DNA from: Citricoccus sp. SGAir0253 | Lineage (GTDB): Bacteria; Actinomycetota; Actinomycetes; Actinomycetales; Micrococcaceae | Length of the DNA stretch: 64,000 nucleotides | Direction of reading: 5' to 3' | NCBI RefSeq assembly: GCF_005877055.1 | Contig: NZ_CP039424.1 | Span: 1,550,001-1,614,000, forward strand | Part shown: positions 17,245-25,759 of the stretch, one piece after another | How positions within the stretch are numbered: position 1 is the stretch's first letter | How the letters are laid out: each line of letters begins with the position of its first letter | Program-made: the position numbers and the translations under genes | Notes under the pieces: model-generated | Told to the model about the DNA's origin: nothing | The model's database searches: none | What the model saw: the letters and a program-made list of their open reading frames with translations, nothing else

Positions 17245-20200
17245 CCGTGTCGATCTCGAAGATGTCCATCGCCTACTACCTGGATTCCGTGGCCACCGGC
17301 GACGAACGCCACCACGGGCGGGCGGAGCTGACCGCCTACTACACCGAGGCCAAGGCCCCGGCCGGCCGGTGGGTCGGCGCCGGACTGGCCGGCACCTCCC
17401 TGACGCCCGGCCAAGAAGTCACCCGCGAGGCTGCGGTAGCGCTCTACGAGCAGGCCCGGGACCCGAAGACCGAGAACCTGTTGGGTCGGGCGCCGATGGC
17501 CAGCCAGACGGCTCCGACCGACGCGAAGACCCCCCTGGGTCGGGCGGCCAAGGCCACCCGCCAGGCGGTGGCCGGGTTTGACCTGACGTTCTCGGTGCCC
17601 AAGTCCGTGTCCGCCCTGTGGGCCGTGGCCGGGCCCTCGTTGCAGGGCCAGATCCAGCAGGCCCACGAACGGGCGATGAACGAGACCCTGGCCTGGGTCG
17701 AGGCCCACGTCCTGCAATCGAGGGCCGGGCACGGCGGGGTGGCGCACGTGCCGGTGACCGGGCTGGTGGCCAGCCAGTTCGACCACTGGGACTCCCGGGC
17801 CGGGGACCCGCAGCTGCACACCCACACGGTGATCTCCAACCGGGTCCAGCGGGTGCTGGACGGGCAGTGGGCCACCCTGGATTCCTACACGCTGCACCGG
17901 CACGTGGTGGCCATCTCCGAGACCTACAACTCCCTGCTGTTCGACCGGCTCCACCAGCAGATCGGGGCCCTGCCCGAGTCCCGCTCCGAGGACGGCCAGC
18001 AGCTGGCCGACGCCCTGGCCGTGGCCACCGCCGAGGACCTGTCCGCCCAGCCGGACACGACCGGCCACCGGGTGGAGCTGGCCGGGGTCCCGGACAGCCT
18101 GATCGCCGAGTTCTCCACGAGGTCCCGAGCCATCGAGGCCCGGACCGACGAACTGGTGGCCGAGTGGACCACGACCAACGGCCAGCGACCCCCGGCCGCC
18201 ATGCTGCTGCAGCTGCGCCAGCAGGCCACGTTGGAGACCCGCACGCCCAAGGAGGAGTCGTCCCTGTCGCTGGCGGAGAAGATGGTCGGCTGGCGCGAAC
18301 GCTCCCTGGCCACCGGCCACGACCCGGCCACCGTGGTGGCCGACGCCGTCGGCCACGCCGACACCACCATCACCCCCGACCAGCTCACCGACGACATCGT
18401 GGGCCAGTTGGCCCGGTGGACGCTGGCCGACGCCTCGACTCGGCGGGCCACGTTCACCCGGGCCAATGTGACCGCCTCAGCCGAACGCATCACCCGGCTG
18501 GTGCGCTACCGCACCGCCGCCGAACGTCACCAGGCCACCGACAAGCTCGTGGACACCGCCCTGGCCCAGGCCGTGCGACTGACCCCAACCCGCTCCATCG
18601 CCCCGGACACCGAGGACCCGGCCGTGGTTCACCACGGCCGGTCCGTGTTCGACCACCAGCGCACAGCCGGGCTGTGGACCACCCGGCAGGTGATCGACGA
18701 CGAGGCCTACCTCATCAACCGGGCCACCGAAGAGACCGGACCGCACCTGGACCCGGACACCATCACCGCCCAGGTCGCGCAGGTGACCACCAGTGCCGGT
18801 CACCGGCTCAGCGCCGACCAGGCCCGGGCCAGTGCCGCCGTGCTGTCCTCACCGCGCGCGGTGGCCGCGATCATCGGTCCGGCCGGGACCGGCAAGACCA
18901 CCACCATGGCCGCCGTCGCCCACCTGTGGTCCGCCGCCCACGGGGAGTCCTCCGTGGTCGGGCTGGCCCCGTCGGCGGTGGCCGCCGGGGTGCTCGGGGA
19001 CGAGCTCGGGGTGGCCACCGAGAACACCACCAAGTGGCTGTATGAGTCGGTGGGGGACGGGGCGGCCCGCCGCGCCCAGCGCGTCCAGCAGCTCACGGCC
19101 CAGTTGCACGAGCTGCAGGCCCGGCCCCGCACGGACCGGACCGCCGCGAGCATTGAACGTCTGGCGGCGAAGCTGGCCGAGCAGCACGCCGCCCAGGCCC
19201 GCTACACCCTGGCCCAGGACCAGCTGCTGATCCTGGACGAGGCGTCCATGGTCTCCACCGCCCAGCTGGCCGAACTCACCCGGCAGGCCGAGGCCGCCGG
19301 GGCCAAGGTGCTGCTGGTGGGGGACCCGGCCCAGCTGGAGGCCGTGGACGCCTGCGGGTTCCTCGGGTGGATGGACCGCAAGGGGACCCCGGAGCGCCTG
19401 GACATGGTGTGGCGGTTCCGGAACGCGTGGGAACGGGAAGCCTCCCTGCGCCTACGCACGGGCGAGACGGACGTGCTGGGGGAGTACGCCGCGAACGGCC
19501 GGATCCACGGGGCCCCGGGGGAGGACGCCGCAGACTCTGCGTACTCGGCGTGGCTGGCGGACAAGCGGGCCGGGCTGTCCACGATCCTGATCGCCTCGGA
19601 CAACACCACCGTGGCCGAGCTGAACACCCGCGCCCAAGCCGACCTGGTCGCCAGTGGTGACGTGGACGTGGAGCAGACCGTGACCCTGCGCGGACAGGCC
19701 ACCGCCGGAGCCGGGGACCTGGTGTTGGCCCGGCGCAACGACCGGTCCCTGCGCGATGCCACCGGGGCGTTCATCGCCAACGGCACCCGGCTGACCCTGA
19801 CCGGGATCAACCCCGACGGCTCCGCCGCGGCCCGGAACGAGGCCACCGGGGGAGCGGTGACCCTGGACCCTGACTACCTCGCGTCCTCCACCGAACTCGG
19901 GTACGCGACCACCGCGCACCGCTCCCAGGGCGTCACCGTGGACTCCGCCCACGCCGTGGCCACCGCCGGGCTGTCCCGGGAGCTGTTCTACGTGGCCATG
20001 ACCCGCGGCCGCGAAGCGAACCACGCCTACGTGGACTTCGGCGTGGACCACGAGGCCCATTCCCCGGACGAGTGGGGACTGCTCACCCAGACCCCACCGG
20101 CCCAGGTGCCGGTGACCGTCCTCGAGGGCGTGCTCAAACGCGAGTCCGCCGAGCACACCGCCCACGAGGTGGCCGACGCCCAACGCGCCTGGGCCAACGA

Positions 20201-20918
20201 CCTGGGCCGGATGGTCCAAGAACTCGACTACCTGGTCTGGGCCGCCCGCAGCGCCCGGACCCACCAGTGGGTGCAGGACACCTACGGCCACGACCCAGAG
20301 GCCCTGGCCCGGTTGAGTGAGGCCGCGACCTGGCCCCAACTGGTCAAGGCTGACCCCGCCCTCCACCACCACGGCGAAACCGAGGCCGAGGACACCGTGC
20401 CGGAGGTCCTGGCCTGCTGCACCCCACCCACCGAGGACGCCCCGCTCTCCATGCCGCAGCACCAGCCCGCCAGCCAGCGCGAGGTCACCACCGACCTACT
20501 GAATCGCATCCACGCCGAGCTCGACGGCCGGCTCAACCGGATCGAGGCCAACCCGCCCGCCTGGTACGACGAGCTCACCCAGCACCACCCCGACCCGGCC
20601 GCCCGCCGCGCCGCGGCCGCCGACGTGCTCATCTGGCGGGCCGTCTCCGGACAGGACGACGCCGACACCGCCCTGGGCAAGGCCCCCACCGAGAAGGACA
20701 CCACCGCCCGCTACCACCACGCCGCCCACGCCGCCCTCAACCCCCACCCGGAAAACCGCCCGGTCGCCCGCGATGCCCGGCACGACGCCCTGGTGTCGGG
20801 GCTGTCCGACAACTGGATCAACCTCGAGCCCGCACCGCCTGATCCGGCGCCGGCTGAGGACCGGCTGGCGCGCAGTACGCCGGAACGGGAGCGGCAGGAT
20901 GTGAGTTTGAACCGGTGA
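17241..20918 (+). CDS. MobF-family conjugative relaxase-helicase (TrwC/TraA-like)
   Basis: The 1225-residue protein nicks oriT and unwinds DNA in conjugation. The relaxase domain (about 1-320) has tandem Tyr12-Tyr13 (KMSIAYYLDSVATG) and the HUH metal site in FDHWDSRAGDPQLHTHTVIS (His182, His193, His195), with DLTFSVPKSVSALWAV between. The helicase part has Walker A IIGPAGTGKTTTMAAV (about 544-559), Walker B LLILDEASMVS (about 661-671) and a RecD-like C-terminal motif TTAHRSQGVTVDSAHAV. The start GTG 17241 overlaps the upstream stop and has AGGAGG in front; the frame is open earlier but inside the upstream gene. No other type IV channel ATPase is in the window. Confidence 0.96.
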   Translation: MTVSISKMSIAYYLDSVATGDERHHGRAELTAYYTEAKAPAGRWVGAGLAGTSLTPGQEVTREAAVALYEQARDPKTENLLGRAPMASQTAPTDAKTPLGRAAKATRQAVAGFDLTFSVPKSVSALWAVAGPSLQGQIQQAHERAMNETLAWVEAHVLQSRAGHGGVAHVPVTGLVASQFDHWDSRAGDPQLHTHTVISNRVQRVLDGQWATLDSYTLHRHVVAISETYNSLLFDRLHQQIGALPESRSEDGQQLADALAVATAEDLSAQPDTTGHRVELAGVPDSLIAEFSTRSRAIEARTDELVAEWTTTNGQRPPAAMLLQLRQQATLETRTPKEESSLSLAEKMVGWRERSLATGHDPATVVADAVGHADTTITPDQLTDDIVGQLARWTLADASTRRATFTRANVTASAERITRLVRYRTAAERHQATDKLVDTALAQAVRLTPTRSIAPDTEDPAVVHHGRSVFDHQRTAGLWTTRQVIDDEAYLINRATEETGPHLDPDTITAQVAQVTTSAGHRLSADQARASAAVLSSPRAVAAIIGPAGTGKTTTMAAVAHLWSAAHGESSVVGLAPSAVAAGVLGDELGVATENTTKWLYESVGDGAARRAQRVQQLTAQLHELQARPRTDRTAASIERLAAKLAEQHAAQARYTLAQDQLLILDEASMVSTAQLAELTRQAEAAGAKVLLVGDPAQLEAVDACGFLGWMDRKGTPERLDMVWRFRNAWEREASLRLRTGETDVLGEYAANGRIHGAPGEDAADSAYSAWLADKRAGLSTILIASDNTTVAELNTRAQADLVASGDVDVEQTVTLRGQATAGAGDLVLARRNDRSLRDATGAFIANGTRLTLTGINPDGSAAARNEATGGAVTLDPDYLASSTELGYATTAHRSQGVTVDSAHAVATAGLSRELFYVAMTRGREANHAYVDFGVDHEAHSPDEWGLLTQTPPAQVPVTVLEGVLKRESAEHTAHEVADAQRAWANDLGRMVQELDYLVWAARSARTHQWVQDTYGHDPEALARLSEAATWPQLVKADPALHHHGETEAEDTVPEVLACCTPPTEDAPLSMPQHQPASQREVTTDLLNRIHAELDGRLNRIEANPPAWYDELTQHHPDPAARRAAAADVLIWRAVSGQDDADTALGKAPTEKDTTARYHHAAHAALNPHPENRPVARDARHDALVSGLSDNWINLEPAPPDPAPAEDRLARSTPERERQDVSLNR

Positions 20919-20945
20919 GCGCGCCGTGCTGGATAACCTGCTGAC

Positions 20946-21134
20946 ATGGAAGAAAAGCAGACCAGTGTGTTCGCCAACTACAGCGCGATGGTTGCCATCG
21001 GGGCTGTCCTGACCCTCGCCGGTTTCGTGCTGGGATTCGGCGCTGAAGGAGCAGTCAACGTCGTCATGGTGTTGGGCATGCTGCTCGTCATCGTCGGCTA
21101 CCTCCGACGCATCGCCCGCGCCCTGGAACGGTGA
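20946..21134 (+). CDS. Small two-helix membrane protein
   Basis: The 62-residue product has two hydrophobic helices (YSAMVAIGAVLTLAGFVLGF and VNVVMVLGMLLVIVGYL) and a basic C-terminus RRIARALER. It starts 27 bp after the relaxase stop, so it may end that operon. No family is recognised; entry-exclusion or channel-accessory roles are only possibilities. Confidence 0.6.
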   Translation: MEEKQTSVFANYSAMVAIGAVLTLAGFVLGFGAEGAVNVVMVLGMLLVIVGYLRRIARALER

Positions 21135-21183
21135 AGGTGAGCCGCACCTGGGCGGTCGCCAGTGGTGGGATACGGTCGCTGTC

Positions 21184-22194
21184 GTGACACATGACCGCCG
21201 CCCCCGCGTCTGGAGGCCAGATCCCAGAGACGATGCCTTGCCGCCTGCGAGGGCAGCAGAAGCCGCTGCTTGGAAGCGCAAAGTCTATTCAGAGTTCGAC
21301 TTGTCGTCCTTCGAGCGACGGCGCGAAAAGTTCTGGAAGTCAGTGTTTGCCGACCCCATCTTCGACTTGGACAAAGAGGTCGATCACGTACTTCGCGCTA
21401 GGCCCGACGGGCCCCTTCTCTTCCCGTTCAGTTGGGATGAGATTCCTGCGGGCACAGAACTGTGGCGGGCAAGAGAAATGGACGCGGACGCGATCAACGC
21501 GGGCATCACCGAGGGAGACCTTTGGGAGCCCCCCGCCGCTGTGGCCACTGCAGGCCGGTTCAATGAGGCGAATGAGCCACTGCTGTACACATGCATCGGC
21601 CTTCCGATCCAAACGCTTACCGAAGCCCGAGTACTCAACCCGAATGCCTCGTTCATCCTGATCGGTTACGAGCTCGTTGAGTCCCTGAATGCCAAGAGAG
21701 TTGGGGTCACCCAGGACACGACCCTGACAGCGAGACAGCAGAAGATCGAACACAAGATATCCGAGTTCCTCGCACAGGTCGTCTCAATCCCCGCCGAATC
21801 AATGGGCTCAACTACCTACGAGCACACTCAGCGCCTGCTGCGCGATTTTTACCGCCTGGAGGAAGGGTGGGAATCGGGATGGATTTACTGGTCCACCCTG
21901 GCGGATCCCGACGCCGAAGATCTCAACCTGGAACCTCTGAACCTTGCCATCGAGCCGACGGACGCACACTCCAAACTCACGGTTCGTTATGTCTTAGCCG
22001 GCACGCAGCAGGAGTACAAGGACGGTCAGCACCACATCGCCCTGCACGCATATGCCTCGGGACAATGTGACGGGGATGGGCGCTTGTCATTCAAGAGCTT
22101 TCCCCACGAACAACTCTCCTCGTTGCAGGACTACTTCGACCACTTGGACGCCGAATTCGAAGACTCTCCTATCGGGGCGCAGGCCATCGTCTAG
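21184..22194 (+). CDS. RES-domain protein (NAD+-metabolising toxin-like)
   Basis: In this 336-residue protein the middle part carries the RES signature: Arg95 in ELWRAREMDADAI, then AGRFNEANEPLLYTCIGLPI and TLTEARVLNP, matching the R ... GRxN ... LYxA ... TAxxE pattern. RES toxins such as MbcT degrade NAD+. This protein is about twice the size of a minimal RES toxin, with an N-terminal helical extension (about 1-85) and a long C-terminal region. No Xre/MbcA-type antitoxin gene is adjacent, so a toxin role is uncertain. GTG start at 21184. Codon bias is weaker than in the transfer genes, suggesting separate acquisition. Confidence 0.68.
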   Translation: MTHDRRPRVWRPDPRDDALPPARAAEAAAWKRKVYSEFDLSSFERRREKFWKSVFADPIFDLDKEVDHVLRARPDGPLLFPFSWDEIPAGTELWRAREMDADAINAGITEGDLWEPPAAVATAGRFNEANEPLLYTCIGLPIQTLTEARVLNPNASFILIGYELVESLNAKRVGVTQDTTLTARQQKIEHKISEFLAQVVSIPAESMGSTTYEHTQRLLRDFYRLEEGWESGWIYWSTLADPDAEDLNLEPLNLAIEPTDAHSKLTVRYVLAGTQQEYKDGQHHIALHAYASGQCDGDGRLSFKSFPHEQLSSLQDYFDHLDAEFEDSPIGAQAIV

Positions 22195-22308
22195 CAGCGC
22201 GACCGTCGAACCGGTCTCGCAACCTAAGGGTTGCAAGATGTCTCATGTGCCCCTTCGGTGGTTCATGTCAAGTGTGCGGATTTCTGCGTCCTTGTCGACG
22301 CCCTTGAT

Positions 22309-22370
22309 TCTCACAACCATGTATCGCAGTTTCGAAGACCGGATTCGTGTCTTCAATCTTGGTTGTGAGA
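22309..22370. repeat. Nested inverted repeat between the RES gene and lsr2
   Basis: An outer perfect 11-bp repeat (TCTCACAACCA at 22309-22319, TGGTTGTGAGA at 22360-22370) encloses an inner 6-bp repeat (GAAGAC 22334-22339, GTCTTC 22349-22354). The genes on either side converge, so it may be a bidirectional terminator, but its AT content and two-step stem are unlike the other terminators in this window. Confidence 0.6.
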
Positions 22371-22450
22371 CATGCGGGGCGGTCGTGACGTTGCGGCGGG
22401 CAGGCCGAATCGACGAGGGGCGCCGGATGCCGTCATAGCCGGCGGGCTGG

Positions 22451-22753
22451 CTATTTTTGTCCGGCGGCGTTGTAGGCGGCGACGATGTCCTGATGGATGC
22501 GGCCACGGTCGGGAATTTCGTAGCCATTCTGCTTGGCCCACTGGCGGATGGCCGCGGCCTGTCGGCGCGGGGCCGGGGGTGCGATGGCCCGTCCGGCGCG
22601 GACGTAGGCCTTCAAGTCTTGGCGTAGCTGCTTGGCGTGGGCGGCGGACAGGTCGATCTCGTAGTGGCGGCCGTCCACTCCGAAGGTGATGGTCTCTCGG
22701 GCCGGGGTGCCGTCGAGGTCATCGATCAGGACTACTTCAGCCTTCTGGGCCAT
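22451..22753 (-). CDS. lsr2: Lsr2 nucleoid-associated silencer (intact)
   Basis: The 100-residue protein has the normal Lsr2 layout: N-terminal oligomerisation domain (MAQKAEVVLIDDLDG, then FGVDGRHYEIDLS), a short linker and the C-terminal DNA-binding domain (IRQWAKQNGYEIPDRGRI then HQDIVAAYNA) with the RGR AT-hook-like motif. It bridges AT-rich, usually foreign DNA and silences it. The ATG at 22753 has GAGGAG six bases upstream. It is the only uninterrupted lsr2 among three in this window. Confidence 0.96.
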   Translation of the reverse strand: MAQKAEVVLIDDLDGTPARETITFGVDGRHYEIDLSAAHAKQLRQDLKAYVRAGRAIAPPAPRRQAAAIRQWAKQNGYEIPDRGRIHQDIVAAYNAAGQK

Positions 22754-22921
22754 ATGCTCCTCAATCCCTGTTCTCCGGGGGGCCGCTCGGCATCGCCCCA
22801 TGTCGGTGTCGCATCGTGCCTCTGCCGATAGGCATGTTCCACGGCTAGTATGTCGGTTCTGCCTTGATTGAGACGGACCGGCTACCGAACCGCATGTTGG
22901 CGGACTATGGAAGGATCACAC

Positions 22922-23008
22922 ATGAACTCGCACGACACCCGGGACCCGGCCGAGGATGCCCGGCTACTGGCCATCCTGGCCACCGGTGATGACCAACTCG
23001 AGGACTGA
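22922..23008 (+). CDS. Possible 28-residue leader peptide
   Basis: From ATG 22922, preceded by GAAGGA, a 28-codon frame (MNSHDTRDPAEDARLLAILA ... DQLED) ends at TGA 23006-23008 and overlaps the start of the next frame at 22989. Codon use is good, but the length makes it uncertain; it may be a coupled leader or chance. Confidence 0.35.
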   Translation: MNSHDTRDPAEDARLLAILATGDDQLED

Positions 23009-23276
23009 CGCGCGCCGCCGGGACGCGATCGAGAAGGCCGCCCTGGCCCTGGACGGGGTCCATCGCTCCTACGGCGGGCCCGTCCCGGATCTGACGGAAT
23101 GCCGGTACCGGGCCAGCGTCGCGATCGCGGCCTACGAGGCGCACCTCGACGCCACGGCCGCCTCCGCCACGGACAGGTCGGTGAGAGCCAGCTACCCCGG
23201 CCGCGCCACACCCTCAACCGGCATAGCCCCGGCAACTCGGCCCCATCATTCTGGCCCGACTGAGCCAGGCTCCTGA
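22989..23276 (+). CDS. Small hypothetical protein
   Basis: From ATG 22989 the 95-residue frame begins MTNSRTDARRRDAIEKAALA and has a helical middle (RASVAIAAYEAHLDATAA), then a disordered Pro/Ser/Thr-rich tail. Codon bias is good in the first two thirds. It overlaps the preceding 28-codon frame by 20 bases. No family is recognised. Confidence 0.45.
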   Translation: MTNSRTDARRRDAIEKAALALDGVHRSYGGPVPDLTECRYRASVAIAAYEAHLDATAASATDRSVRASYPGRATPSTGIAPATRPHHSGPTEPGS

Positions 23277-23476
23277 GCCCAAGCCTCAGCGGTATCCGCC
23301 AGTCCCTGGCGCCAGTTGGAATGCTTCCCTCGTTGTTCATCTGGGACGCACGTGCTGCTCGTACCGGCAAGTCACCATGGGACGTCGATGCCCCATGTCC
23401 TGTCGCCACCCAGGAGCGCGCCCATGACCGGCCACTGCTTGCCCACCCTTGAGCCCGCCGCTCCCCACGGGCGGTC

Positions 23477-24160
23477 ATGAGCAGGCGGATCCTCCTGGTG
23501 GAAGAGGAGGCATGCACCGGCCAACCGCTGGCGGGCCCGCTGGCCGCCGAGGGGTTCGGGGTGGTGGTCGCGGCCGACCGCGCCGGCCTGCGCGAGTGGC
23601 TGGCGCACCGGGACCCGGACCTGGTCCTGTTGGAATTGCTGTGCCCGGGGCGCGATGGTGCCGAGCTGTGCCGGTGGATCCGGGACCGCTCGGACGTGCC
23701 GGTCATCCTGGTCGCTGCCCAGGAGGATGAATCCGCCCTGATCCGCGCCCTGGTCGCGGGGGCGGATGACTACCTCACGATGCCGTTCTCCTTGCAGGAA
23801 CTCACCGCGCGGATCCGGGCGGTGCTGCGGCGCAGCGCCCCGCCGGAGATCCTGTTGCCGGACACCATGGAGGCCGGGGACGTCCGGATCGACCTGACCC
23901 GCCATCGGCTCACGGTCCGCGGTCAGCCGGCGGCCCTGCCCCTGTTCCTGTTCACCCTGCTGGTCACGTTGATGCGCAACCGGGGACGGGTGGTCTCCCG
24001 CGAGGAACTACGCGACCAACTCGGCCTGAGCGACACCAGCAACAACCCCAGGACGATCAACACCTACATCCGCCGGATCCGCGCGGTGATCGAAGCCGAC
24101 CCGGCCCGGCCCCGTCACGTCAAGACCATCCGCGGACGCGGCTACATCTTCGACCCCTGA
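23477..24160 (+). CDS. OmpR/PhoB-family response regulator with degenerate receiver
   Basis: The 227-residue protein has a receiver domain (about 1-120) and a winged-helix OmpR-type effector (about 130-227; RTINTYIRRIRAVIEADPA then TIRGRGYIF). The receiver lacks its chemistry: the expected phospho-acceptor Asp is Glu53 (DPDLVLLELLCPGRDG), the conserved Lys is Met102 (GADDYLTMPFS), and the Thr/Ser switch is Ala81. Glu at the acceptor often mimics the phosphorylated state, so this may be a constitutively active or phosphorylation-independent regulator. No histidine kinase is encoded nearby. It otherwise resembles RegX3/PhoP-type regulators. Confidence 0.88.
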   Translation: MSRRILLVEEEACTGQPLAGPLAAEGFGVVVAADRAGLREWLAHRDPDLVLLELLCPGRDGAELCRWIRDRSDVPVILVAAQEDESALIRALVAGADDYLTMPFSLQELTARIRAVLRRSAPPEILLPDTMEAGDVRIDLTRHRLTVRGQPAALPLFLFTLLVTLMRNRGRVVSREELRDQLGLSDTSNNPRTINTYIRRIRAVIEADPARPRHVKTIRGRGYIFDP

Positions 24161-24983
24161 GCCTGTCCATCCTCCATCCGGTCAGGGTGGGCCCCGTCGG
24201 CGCTTCCTGGTCCTCGAGCCTCCAGGGTTGGCCCGGGCGGCCACGTAGGAGGATCTCGCCGTTCCCGGCGCCGGAACGCGGAACCGGACCTTGCTGCTGC
24301 GGACCGGCAGCCGGAATTTTCGACGGAGCAGGTCATCACTTTCTGCCAGCACCTATCCGCAGCGGGGTCCGATTGATACGCTTTCCGGGCTCCGGTGAGA
24401 CGGTGCACGGGGTTGCGTGGAGGAACCTGCTCGGGGGAATCGAGCCCCTCCGGCGTAGACCCCACGTGAGGTGGCGCCCTTGCGGGCGCCACCTCACGCC
24501 GTCATGCTCACTGCGAGCTTGGTCGCGGTCGGCCGTGGTGTCACCCGCCCGCCCCCTCCCGACGCGTTGGGCATATGTCAGTCCATGTCAGGTCCGTTTT
24601 CGCTCGGCATGAGTGCTAATGTTTCGGCGGTCGGCGGCGTCCCCTCAATCCGTCAGCTGACATGTCGGGACGGCCCAGAGCCGTTGCGACCGGGCCGCCC
24701 CGCTTGCTGATCTCCTATCCACCAACCGGGGCGGCCTTCCAACGCCGGGGCGGCGGGATGAACGTCTCGGACGTCCCCCTGCCTGCCCCCCGGCCACCCC
24801 GTGATGGCTGGCGGGGGAAGGCCAGCACGAGTCATAGCATCGTGAACTCGGGCCGGGCGCTGGCCCACCGTGACCATCGGTCGCCTCGTGAACCGGCTTC
24901 CTCGCCGATGGCGGGCGAGCAGGTGGTGGTCGGCCTGCGCGGCCCCGGACCAGCAGTCGGGTGGGCGGAGGCTGGGTGTGCCC
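24161..24983. other. Long intergenic region, no supported gene
   Basis: About 820 bp between the response regulator and a converging small gene. It contains a strong hairpin (24466-24497) and short repeats of ATGTCAG at 24575-24581 and 24585-24591 (period 10), with an inverted copy CTGACAT at 24657-24663. No frame has convincing codon bias or homology. Confidence 0.45.
24466..24497. terminator. Strong hairpin (14-bp stem)
   Basis: GTGAGGTGGCGCCC (24466-24479) and its exact complement (24484-24497) flank a 4-nt loop. It lies 306 bp after the response-regulator stop, with no gene ending close by. It could still terminate that transcript, or one from the right. Confidence 0.6.
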
Positions 24984-25325
24984 TCACGGGTCGGATGTGG
25001 ACTCCGGGGCCAGACCCTGGCGGGGTCTGCCTGCAGTGGCGTACCACCATAGGGCCCCGGGTGCCTCGGGCCCGGAGTTCGGGCCGCGGAGCATCCGGTA
25101 GCCCTGCCTTGTGTCCTGCCAGAGCTCAGCGCGCACCAGGCGGTCGATGGGGCCGAGCTTGCCCTCGGAGAGCTCCCGGGCGACCGGGTGGCGGATAAGC
25201 CCGGTACGGCCATGGGTGGCGGTCCAGCTGCCGGCGCGAATGAACAGGCCCAGGGCCTCCCGCCCCTGAGCTCCGCGGAGCTCGGCGAGCCGGTGCACGT
25301 CTGGATGCCAGTCGAAGCTCCCCAT
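24984..25325 (-). CDS. Small phage/plasmid-type protein, winged-helix-like
   Basis: The 113-residue product begins MGSFDWHPDVHRLAELRG and continues ALGLFIRAGSWTATHGRTGL and LVRAELWQDTRQGYRML. This plan (short target domain, LGLWxxAGSW block, LVxAGLW ... GYRF block) is that of small replisome-organiser-like proteins of actinobacterial phages and plasmids, normally fused to a larger C-terminal part. Here only the N-terminal domain and a disordered tail remain, so it may be truncated. It is divergent from the amidase operon. Confidence 0.55.
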   Translation of the reverse strand: MGSFDWHPDVHRLAELRGAQGREALGLFIRAGSWTATHGRTGLIRHPVARELSEGKLGPIDRLVRAELWQDTRQGYRMLRGPNSGPEAPGALWWYATAGRPRQGLAPESTSDP

Positions 25326-25551
25326 CCCTGAACGCTAGGGTCACCGACCTGAGGACACCATCGTTGGCGGCGCGGCACTCCAGACCCGGTTCCGGGACGC
25401 AGGCCGGCACTCGGTGCGGTGGCGTCTGAATTCACCGGAAACAGGTATGGGTGGATGTGATGAGTGCCACGTCCGGGCGTGGCGGTGTGGCTAGACTCGC
25501 GGGACAGGAACCGCCCTTCTGGGAAGGGCTGAACACGGAGGCGAGCAGCGG

Positions 25552-25734
25552 ATGAGTGGAGCCGAAGACCAGCAGGTGTGGGCGGCCGTGGTGCAGTCCA
25601 CGGGCTTGTCCATCCCCGAGGCCGGGCGGGAGCCGTTTCAGGCGCTGGCCGGGGACATCCAGGCGCTGATGGGCCAGCTGCGCGGCACCGGCCTGGGGGA
25701 GACCCCGCCGGGATTCGCCTTCCATGCCCTGTGA
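25552..25734 (+). CDS. AtzG-like (DUF4089-type) small amidase partner
   Basis: The 60-residue protein (ending ETPPGFAFHAL) has the size, helical pattern (GLSIPEAGREPFQALAGDIQ) and position of AtzG/DUF4089 proteins, which form a complex with AtzE-type amidases and stabilise them. It starts 25 bp before the amidase gene, after a GGAGGCG site. A small hairpin (GCCCTTC 25513-25519 / GAAGGGC 25523-25529) lies in its leader. The identification rests on context and a short match. Confidence 0.65.
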   Translation: MSGAEDQQVWAAVVQSTGLSIPEAGREPFQALAGDIQALMGQLRGTGLGETPPGFAFHAL

Positions 25735-25759
25735 CTCCCCCTGTTGAAAGGACCCCGCC

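Noticed and set aside
24575-24663. Short ATGTCAG repeats that could be replication iterons
   Set aside because: Only two direct copies and one inverted copy, too few and too short to call an origin.
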